A DNA stretch of 9,869 nucleotides from contig CAYPCV010000055.1 in the NCBI GenBank assembly GCA_964409295.1, positions 1 to 9,869 on the forward strand. Direction: 5' to 3'. Below the pieces are notes generated by a model. That model was given only the letters and a program-made list of their open reading frames with translations, was not told the origin of the DNA and did no database searches. Position 1 is the stretch's first letter. Each line of letters begins with the position of its first letter. This document shows, piece after piece, positions 1-4,900 of this stretch. The DNA comes from UBA1140 sp964409295. GTDB lineage: Bacteria; Campylobacterota; Campylobacteria; Campylobacterales; Sulfurovaceae. Position numbers and translations under genes: made by a program.

Positions 1-54
1 AGAATGAATAGTCTGTTGCGAGAGAGAATTGAAAAAGAGGCGATATATGTATGA
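1..54 (+). CDS. mntA: MntA-type nucleotidyltransferase antitoxin, C-terminal end only (partial)
   Basis: The frame open from the window's first base encodes 17 residues ending in RIEKEAIYV and stops with TGA at 52-54. This short helical tail ending in a hydrophobic 'EAIYV' resembles the C-terminus of minimal nucleotidyltransferases. Its position directly before a HepT gene, overlapping it by 8 bases, is the usual order of MntA-HepT modules. In that family MntA AMPylates HepT on the tyrosine of its active site and so neutralises it. The catalytic GSxxxG...D core lies outside the window, so the call rests on the tail and on context. Confidence 0.6.
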   Translation, partial: RMNSLLRERIEKEAIYV

Positions 55-418
55 TAGAGAGATAGTTTTAGATTTGCTCAAAAATATGATTGGAGCAACA
101 GAAAAGATTTTATATCGAAATAGAGATATTAAATCTATTGATGATTATCTTGTAGATGACAGTAGTTTGATGCTACTTGATAGTCTGTGTATGCAACTTA
201 TAGCTATTGGTGAGGCTGTTAAAAAGATTGATAAGGAGACAGATAAAAAGCTTTTTAAAGCATATTCTCAAATCCCTTGGCGTGAAGTTGCAGGTATGCG
301 TGATATTCTCTCTCATCACTATTTTGATTTGAATGCAGAGGTTGTCTTTGAGGTTACAACAGAGCATATAGCTGATTTACAAGAGGTTTTGAAGCAGATT
401 GTAGAGGATATTTCGTAG
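47..418 (+). CDS. hepT: HepT-family (DUF86) HEPN ribonuclease toxin
   Basis: A 123-residue, mostly helical protein of the usual HepT length. It carries the family's RX4HXY motif as R85-DILS-H90-H-Y92. In characterised members R and H form the RNase site and Y is the AMPylation target of MntA. The motif is intact, so the toxin is probably functional. The start chosen is ATG 47, preceded by AAGAGG at 35-40 with a 6-base spacer; a TTG at 29 would add six residues but lacks a good ribosome binding site. The gene overlaps the end of the upstream antitoxin frame by 8 bases, implying translational coupling. Its TAG stop lies inside a REP-like element, so the last residues may have been altered by that insertion. 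Confidence 0.88.
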   Translation: MYDREIVLDLLKNMIGATEKILYRNRDIKSIDDYLVDDSSLMLLDSLCMQLIAIGEAVKKIDKETDKKLFKAYSQIPWREVAGMRDILSHHYFDLNAEVVFEVTTEHIADLQEVLKQIVEDIS

Positions 419-438
419 GGTGCTGTTTTCAACACACC
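415..438 (+). repeat. REP-like hairpin, copy 1
   Basis: GTAG leader (415-418) followed by a GGTGC / ACACC stem around the 10-base loop TGTTTTCAAC. Two near-identical copies lie at 1033 and 4202, in the same orientation. A GTAG tetranucleotide 5' of a short hairpin is the hallmark of REPs mobilised by RAYT (TnpA-REP) transposases. This copy has one C/A mismatch at the top of the stem. Its GTAG supplies the TAG stop of hepT. There is no T-run after it, so it is not an obvious terminator. Confidence 0.75.
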
Positions 439-455
439 ACAAAACTCAGTCTATT

Positions 456-475
456 TGTAGCTCAAATATGCTACA
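456..475. promoter_or_regulatory. Candidate antitoxin operator (6-bp perfect dyad)
   Basis: TGTAGC (456-461) and GCTACA (470-475) form a perfect inverted repeat with an 8-base spacer, 29 bases before the ATG of the RelB/DinJ-type gene. Ribbon-helix-helix antitoxins of this family repress their own promoters by binding short palindromes in this position. Binding is inferred, and no strong promoter box was recognised around the dyad. Confidence 0.5.
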
Positions 476-504
476 GTAATAAAATCATGAAAAAAGGCTA
501 AACT

Positions 505-774
505 ATGGCACTCAATAGCACCGTAAGAGCAAGAGTAGATGAAGAGTTGAAATATGAAGTAGAAGAGATTTTAAAACAGATTGGATTAACTACTTCACAA
601 GCGATTACTCTGTTTATGAATCGTATTCGTTATGAAAAAGGAATCCCCTTTGAGCTAAAAGTTCCAAATACAACAACCATTCAGGCGATGAAAGAGGCAG
701 ATAATAATGAAGGGGAAACGGTTAGTTTAGAGGAGTTTTTAAAAGAGAGTAATCCAAATGTTAAAACTCTTTAG
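505..774 (+). CDS. RelB/DinJ-family antitoxin, no toxin downstream
   Basis: An 89-residue protein. Residues about 4-46 form a ribbon-helix-helix DNA-binding domain typical of DinJ: a strand (STVRARVDEEL), a helix, then the family motif 'GLTTSQAITLFMNRI' followed by 'GIPFEL'. Residues about 53-82 resemble the toxin-wrapping tail. Length is normal for DinJ/RelB. AAGG at 494-497 sits 7 bases before the ATG. The usual partner, a YafQ/RelE-type mRNA interferase starting a few bases downstream, is absent: 775-1266 has no gene, and a MITE-like palindrome begins 33 bases after the stop. It is therefore an orphan antitoxin, either left after toxin loss or acting on a toxin encoded elsewhere. Confidence 0.85.
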   Translation: MALNSTVRARVDEELKYEVEEILKQIGLTTSQAITLFMNRIRYEKGIPFELKVPNTTTIQAMKEADNNEGETVSLEEFLKESNPNVKTL

Positions 775-807
775 AACCAAGACTTTTTTAATGAGATATT
801 AAAGCTT

Positions 808-994
808 GTAAGTATCAAACCAAAATAAATCATCAAAAGTAGTAAAATCTAAAAAACATCTCATTTAGTGTTATTTCAATGTTTTAAAGAAATAAAATAT
901 TTATTTTTTTGAAACTTTTATCCTTAAAATAGCACTTTCTAGCTTTAAATACAAATATTTTATTTTTGTCGTTTTATTTTGGTTTGGTACTTAC
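808..994. repeat. MITE-like element: 187-bp imperfect palindrome with 22-bp terminal inverted repeats
   Basis: The 22 bases at 808-829 match the reverse complement of 973-994 at 21 of 22 positions. Inside, 867-879 mirrors 924-936 with 11 of 13 matches, and AAATAAA (890-896) faces TTTATTT (900-906) near the centre. All pairs share a centre near 900, so the whole element folds as one long hairpin. It is very AT-rich and non-coding. AAGCTT occurs just outside the left end (802-807) and again 17 bases beyond the right end, so the arms may once have reached further. No clear target-site duplication was seen. A non-autonomous transposable element is the simplest explanation; a structured RNA is an alternative. 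Confidence 0.65.
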
Positions 995-1032
995 GAATAG
1001 GAAGCCATTCGAAGCTTTTTGATTAAAAATTT

Positions 1033-1056
1033 GTGGGGTGCTGTTTTCAATGCACC
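1033..1056 (+). repeat. REP-like hairpin, copy 2
   Basis: GTGG leader (1033-1036), then a perfect GGTGC / GCACC stem around the loop TGTTTTCAAT. It differs from copy 1 by one base in the leader, one in the loop and one in the stem. The stem difference restores pairing. It lies between genes, 38 bases after the right end of the MITE-like element. Confidence 0.75.
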
Positions 1057-1136
1057 ACTTGTGCTTTACACTCTCTGTGACAAAACCAAACTTGCATAAT
1101 TTTTTGTTTTTCCAAAAAGACATAATAAAATTTTTC

Positions 1137-1145
1137 TGCTATAAT
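1137..1145 (+). promoter_or_regulatory. Candidate promoter, extended -10 (TGCTATAAT)
   Basis: TGC followed by a consensus TATAAT at 1140-1145 is an extended -10 element. There is no matching -35, which is normal for Campylobacterota sigma-70 promoters. It lies upstream of the dyad at 1176-1196 and could drive the methylase gene through a leader of about 115 bases. Confidence 0.45.
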
Positions 1146-1175
1146 AGAAAGAAGATTTGAGAATAAAAAGACCTT

Positions 1176-1196
1176 TTGTCATAAAAAGTATGACAA
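1176..1196. promoter_or_regulatory. Candidate operator: 8-bp perfect dyad plus a third half-site
   Basis: TTGTCATA (1176-1183) and TATGACAA (1189-1196) form a perfect 8-bp inverted repeat with a 5-base spacer. A further TTGACATA follows at 1198-1205. The array sits between the two -10 boxes of the methylase promoter region, where a bound repressor would block transcription. The winged-helix AlbA_2 protein encoded downstream is one possible ligand; this is inference. Confidence 0.5.
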
Positions 1197-1232
1197 TTTG
1201 ACATATTTTTATATATTTTAACTATTTATCAC

Positions 1233-1238
1233 TATAAT
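1233..1238 (+). promoter_or_regulatory. Candidate -10 box of the methylase operon
   Basis: A consensus TATAAT 28 bases before the ATG at 1267, preceded by T-rich sequence and no well-spaced -35, as is common in Campylobacterota. A TTGACA at 1198-1203 is too far away (29 bases) to serve as its -35. Confidence 0.5.
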
Positions 1239-1266
1239 TAACAGTATATAAATCAAGGACACTATC

Positions 1267-2835
1267 ATGACTGCACCACAATCACCTTATCAAAGCCATG
1301 TCAAGGAACTCAAAGATTATTACTGGGCGTATGCTGATATATTGAGAGATATAGGGATAAATGAGTCTACATATGACCAACGTATCATGGCATTTATGGC
1401 ACTGAAATTATTAATTGATAACGACAAATTACTGTTTAATTTAGAGTTTAGAGAGAACTTTGGTTTGTCTGATACTTTGTATGAAAAGTATGAAGGTCAA
1501 GATACAAAAGAGACTTTTCTAAATCTAATTAAAAGCATATCAAAGTTTGGAAAAAACTTAAAATACTTTGAACAAAAGAGTAAGCATAATCCTGATAAAT
1601 CTCAAAATATTTTAACTTATCTTAATCACTATAAGACTTTTGAACTTGAACGGTATGTTAATGAGTTGTCCAATGAGTATTTGGAGTATGTTTTAGATAT
1701 TTATACCTATCAAGCAGATTTCAGTAATTACCCAAAAGAAGAGTATAAAGACCTTTATGAAAAAACAGTATCACGCATGAAAAAACTTAGTGGAGACTTG
1801 ACAGGTCAGCACTTTACTCAAAAGTCGATTATTCATCTTATTTGTGAGATGAGTATGTCAGATATAAAAGACAATGAAAAACTAGCCATTTATGACCCAA
1901 CTTCGGGTACGGGTAGTATGCTTATGGAGTCGGCTTATTATTTTAAAAAACATGGAAAAGTAAAACAGATAGCTCTTTATGGTCAAGAGATGCATGGTCA
2001 AACTTGGCTTTTGTCTAAGATTTTCTTAGAGATTACCAATCAAGAGAACATTATAGCTTATGGAAACACTTTGACCAATCCTGCTTTTGCCAATGGGATT
2101 GATGGAAAAGAGAGTTTTGATTTCATCATTGCCAATCCTCCTTTTGGGGTAGACTGGAAACATAATTATGATGATGTTTTAGAAAATATGCAAAGTAAAA
2201 AAAGTAACTTTTTTGTGGTAAAAGATGAAAAAGACAAAATTGTTACACCTAAAAAATCAGATGGGCAATTTCTGTTTATGATGCACATTATTAACCTTAT
2301 GAAGCATGATAAAAAGGAAAAGAAAAGAGCCAAAGCAGGGATTATTAGCTCTTCTACACTCATTAGTACAGGTAGCTCTACAAGCCGTGAAGCTAAGATA
2401 AGAAGAGCTATTTTTAAAGAGTGTTTGGTCTCAGCCGTACTTGAACAACCTAATGCAATGTTTACTAACACCGACATTACTTCACATATTTGGTTTTTAG
2501 ATACAGAGAGTCCAAAACATATTAAAATAGTGAAAGCAGATACAAAAGAGGAGACTCTTTTTTCACCTCACCATTATGCTAAAGATAAAATGAAAAATGC
2601 TTACAGTAAAGAGAATATTAAAAAACTCAAAAGGTACTTGACCAATAAAACAGATAAGACTTACATTTCAAAGTCGCTTAGTTGTGATAGATGTGAAGTA
2701 AACATAAGTAACGAGATAGGTTTTAAAGACGATACAGAAGATTTGAGTTTAGATGCTCTGTTTGGAGAGCTTGATGAACTGATGCAAGGTATGTGTAGTG
2801 ACTATCAGACCAATGGGATTTTGGGGTTGAAGTAG
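1267..2835 (+). CDS. HsdM-like N6-adenine DNA methyltransferase (type I restriction M-subunit family)
   Basis: A 522-residue class I SAM-dependent methylase. Residues about 8-170 form an HsdM_N-like helical domain. The catalytic domain follows, with GQHFTQ (180-185) where HsdM has its GQFFTP-type motif, SAM-binding motif I DPTSGTGS (210-217) and the adenine-methylase catalytic motif IV NPPF (290-293). GQFLFMMHIINLM (333-345) matches the region after motif IV. All key residues are present, so it should be active on adenine. AAGGA at 1255-1259 lies 7 bases before the ATG. No hsdS follows, so the target-recognition partner is missing, lost or encoded elsewhere. The tail after about residue 500 is unlike anything I recognise. 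The stop overlaps the next gene's start by one base. Confidence 0.9.
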   Translation: MTAPQSPYQSHVKELKDYYWAYADILRDIGINESTYDQRIMAFMALKLLIDNDKLLFNLEFRENFGLSDTLYEKYEGQDTKETFLNLIKSISKFGKNLKYFEQKSKHNPDKSQNILTYLNHYKTFELERYVNELSNEYLEYVLDIYTYQADFSNYPKEEYKDLYEKTVSRMKKLSGDLTGQHFTQKSIIHLICEMSMSDIKDNEKLAIYDPTSGTGSMLMESAYYFKKHGKVKQIALYGQEMHGQTWLLSKIFLEITNQENIIAYGNTLTNPAFANGIDGKESFDFIIANPPFGVDWKHNYDDVLENMQSKKSNFFVVKDEKDKIVTPKKSDGQFLFMMHIINLMKHDKKEKKRAKAGIISSSTLISTGSSTSREAKIRRAIFKECLVSAVLEQPNAMFTNTDITSHIWFLDTESPKHIKIVKADTKEETLFSPHHYAKDKMKNAYSKENIKKLKRYLTNKTDKTYISKSLSCDRCEVNISNEIGFKDDTEDLSLDALFGELDELMQGMCSDYQTNGILGLK

Positions 2836-4205
2836 TGTTAAAGAGCCAAGTTGTAGAAAACCAAAACAACGAATTCAAAGAGTCATGGCGAGATGAGTAC
2901 ATCAAGTGGATTTGTGGTTTTGCCAATGCCAAGGGTGGAGAGCTTTTTATTGGGGTTGATGATAGTGGTAAGGTAGTGGGCATAGATAATGCCAAGAAAC
3001 TTTTAGAAGATATTCCCAATAAAGTTCGAGATATTTTAGGTGTTATTGTCGATGTCAATCTTTTGAATGAAGATGCTTTGGAGTATTTGCAAATAAGCAC
3101 AGAAGCATACCCCTCTCCTGTAAGCTATAAAGGACAATATCATTATCGAACAGGAAGTACCAAACAAGAGTTAAAAGGTCAGGCGTTAGATAGGTTTTTA
3201 CTTAGAAAATATGGTAAAACATGGGACTCTTCTCCTCTTCCTTATGTTACAGTAGATGATTTAGACAAAGATACTTTTGAATTTTTTATAAAAAAAGCCA
3301 TAGATTCTAAACGCTTGGAAGAGAAAGATATACCTAAAAACTATAATGAACTTTTAGAAAAACTACGATTAACCGAGGGCAGTTATTTAAAATGTTCTGC
3401 TGTATTACTTTTTCATAAAGAGCCTCAACAGTTTTTTACAGGGTGTTATGTCAAAATAGGTTATTTTGAAAGTGAATCGGTGATACTTTATCAAGATGTT
3501 ATTGAGGGAAATCTCTTTAATCAAGTAGAGAAAACTATGGATTTGTTACTTACTAAGTACATGAAAGCTCTTATATCTTATGAGGGAATTAGTCGAATTG
3601 AACGCTATGACTACGACACAAATGCTCTAAGAGAGATTATTCATAATGCCATAGTTCATAGTGATTATAGTAGAAATGTTCCCATACAAATTCGTGTTTA
3701 TCATGATAAAATCCGAATTTCTAATGTAGGTTCTTTACCTGAAACATGGACAGTTGAAACACTTCTAAGGGAACACTCTTCTGAACCATTTAATCCAAAT
3801 ATTGCAAATTCTTTTTTTAGAGCAGGATATATTGAGTCTTGGGGTCGAGGAATTAACACCGTTATAGAACTTTCAAAAGCGTATAATGGAACAGTACCTA
3901 CTTTTAAGTTTTTGAGTGGGTTAACGGTGGAGTTTAAATCTGATTATCCAAATAAAAAGGTCGGTAATGGGTTATACGATAGGTTATACGATAGGTTATA
4001 CGATAACTTGGGTAAAACAAGAGTAAAAATTATAGAGATGATAGATAAAAATGCAAAAATATCTATGACTCAATTATCAGATGAATTAGATATTAGCAGA
4101 ACGGCTATTCAGAAAAATATAAAGTTTTTAACAGAAAATGGATATATTAAAAGAGTTGGTTCAGCTAAGGGTGGACATTGGGAGGTTTTAGAAAAAAAAC
4201 GGTAG
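2835..4205 (+). CDS. AlbA_2 (Schlafen-like) / GHKL-type / winged-helix regulator-like protein
   Basis: A 456-residue protein of the 'putative DNA-binding/ATP-binding' AlbA_2 group. Residues about 10-120 are the AlbA_2 domain, with N12-E-F-K, FANAKGGELFIGVDDSG (29-45) and YRTGST (104-109). Residues about 260-368 resemble a HATPase_c_4 domain, with ALREIIHNAIVHSDY (264-278) and GRGI (337-340). A linker with a 4-residue tandem repeat (LYDR, about 380-391) leads to a winged helix at about 395-450, with helix-turn-helix near 411-433. It starts at GTG 2835, sharing one base with the methylase TAG; GGGG at 2823-2826 can serve as its ribosome binding site. Such proteins often sit inside type I restriction loci. 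Whether it regulates, senses nucleic acid or acts as a nuclease is not known. The TAG stop comes from a REP-like element. Confidence 0.85.
   Translation: MLKSQVVENQNNEFKESWRDEYIKWICGFANAKGGELFIGVDDSGKVVGIDNAKKLLEDIPNKVRDILGVIVDVNLLNEDALEYLQISTEAYPSPVSYKGQYHYRTGSTKQELKGQALDRFLLRKYGKTWDSSPLPYVTVDDLDKDTFEFFIKKAIDSKRLEEKDIPKNYNELLEKLRLTEGSYLKCSAVLLFHKEPQQFFTGCYVKIGYFESESVILYQDVIEGNLFNQVEKTMDLLLTKYMKALISYEGISRIERYDYDTNALREIIHNAIVHSDYSRNVPIQIRVYHDKIRISNVGSLPETWTVETLLREHSSEPFNPNIANSFFRAGYIESWGRGINTVIELSKAYNGTVPTFKFLSGLTVEFKSDYPNKKVGNGLYDRLYDRLYDNLGKTRVKIIEMIDKNAKISMTQLSDELDISRTAIQKNIKFLTENGYIKRVGSAKGGHWEVLEKKR
3970..4005 (+). repeat. Three perfect tandem copies of a 12-bp unit inside a coding region
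   Basis: GGTTATACGATA is repeated exactly at 3970-3981, 3982-3993 and 3994-4005, encoding the repeated tetrapeptide LYDR in the linker between the GHKL-type and winged-helix domains. The unit is a multiple of three, so copy-number changes alter linker length without breaking the frame. Confidence 0.95.
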
Positions 4206-4225
4206 GGTGGTGTTTTCAACCCACC
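4202..4225 (+). repeat. REP-like hairpin, copy 3
   Basis: GTAG leader (4202-4205), then a perfect GGTGG / CCACC stem around the loop TGTTTTCAAC. Relative to copy 2 the fifth stem pair has changed from C-G to G-C, a compensatory change. The leader supplies the TAG stop of the AlbA_2 gene. It separates the methylase/AlbA_2 pair from the McrBC-like genes. Confidence 0.8.
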
Positions 4226-4325
4226 GTTAAATAATATTGGTATATAGTAAATTTTTTGCCGAAAGGCTTATTGTTGCGTTCCTCCCTATATTTAAAATGT
4301 AGAGATGCAAAATATTCTAAAAAAA

Positions 4326-4331
4326 TATAAT
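4326..4331 (+). promoter_or_regulatory. Candidate -10 box before the membrane-protein gene
   Basis: TATAAT 22 bases before the ATG at 4354, in AT-rich sequence without a recognisable -35. It would start a short leader close to the AAGGA ribosome binding site at 4339-4343, giving the last three defence genes their own promoter. AT-rich DNA yields such boxes by chance, so this is tentative. Confidence 0.35.
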
Positions 4332-4353
4332 AAAATCTAAGGAATTATAAAGT

Positions 4354-4878
4354 ATGGACTCTTTATTTAATGATGAAAAATTATTATTAATGTTAATTAG
4401 TATATTCTTATCTCTTACGACTCTTTTATTAATTATTCGTAATCGAATAGTTGACTACAGAAAAAGTTTAGAGATAACATTGGAATTTCCTCTTAGTTTT
4501 AAAAATGAAGATATTTCTTTAGATTATGGAGTAAGAATGTTATCAATTAATATTTTGAATAGAGGGAGTATTCCAATATTTATCGAAAACCCTCTAATAA
4601 AATATCCTCGATTAATTGAAGGAGAAGGAGACCATATATATCTTTTACAGAGAGATGGTACCGATAAATTCCCTTACAAGTTACAAGTAGGTGAAGTATA
4701 TAGGAAGCAAGAAAATTTAAAATATTTTCTTTCAAAGTTAAAAAATAACTTTATTTCTTCTGAAAAAATACAAATTATTGTTAAAGATAGTTTAGGTAAA
4801 AGGTATAAATCTAAAAAGATTGTTATTGCATTATTGGAAAATGAATTATTAAAATCAAATAGTGTTAAAGTTAAATAA
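4354..4878 (+). CDS. Small single-pass membrane protein, unknown function
   Basis: 174 residues. One strongly hydrophobic helix spans about residues 9-28, followed by basic RNRIVDYRK, which predicts a cytoplasmic C-terminus. The rest is strand-rich with an Ig-like flavour: SINILNRGSIPIFIENPLI (about 64-82), then a late IIVKDSLGKRYKSKKI segment. The pattern 'N-RG-P--I ... V-DSLG--Y-S' recalls a widespread class of uncharacterised membrane-anchored proteins, but I cannot name a family. AAGGA at 4339-4343 precedes the ATG by 10 bases. Base use is very AT-rich, like the LRR segment next to it and unlike the McrB core. It lies only 22 bases before the LRR-McrB gene, suggesting one transcript and a possible membrane link for that system. 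Confidence 0.75.
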   Translation: MDSLFNDEKLLLMLISIFLSLTTLLLIIRNRIVDYRKSLEITLEFPLSFKNEDISLDYGVRMLSINILNRGSIPIFIENPLIKYPRLIEGEGDHIYLLQRDGTDKFPYKLQVGEVYRKQENLKYFLSKLKNNFISSEKIQIIVKDSLGKRYKSKKIVIALLENELLKSNSVKVK

Positions 4879-4900
4879 ATATATAGGGGAGGAAGAAAAT

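Larger units (their letters stand above)
775..1266. other. Long intergenic region without a gene
   Basis: No convincing coding region on either strand over 492 bases. It holds, in order, a MITE-like palindrome, a REP-like hairpin, an extended -10 box, a dyad operator candidate and a second -10 box. The stretch 995-1032 contains a 17-base piece and an AAGCTT that together look like a disrupted continuation of the palindrome's right arm; nothing else was recognised there. Confidence 0.7.

Noticed and set aside
415..1056. The repeated GGTGC hairpins as a CRISPR array or as Rho-independent terminators
   Set aside because: The copies are hundreds to thousands of bases apart with no regular spacers, and none is followed by a T-run.
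2166..3100. Minus-strand open frames of 103 and 125 codons under the methylase and AlbA_2 genes
   Set aside because: They lie opposite well-supported genes with clear domain motifs and resemble no protein family.
4252..4267. T-run followed by the GCC-GAAA-GGC hairpin as a terminator
   Set aside because: The T-run precedes the hairpin on the plus strand, and on the minus strand the hairpin is followed by A's, so the order is wrong for an intrinsic terminator on either strand.
4862..4900. GTG at 4862 as the start of the LRR-McrB gene
   Set aside because: It would overlap the membrane-protein gene and its 13 extra codons would span the strong GGGGAGG ribosome binding site, which clearly serves ATG 4901.
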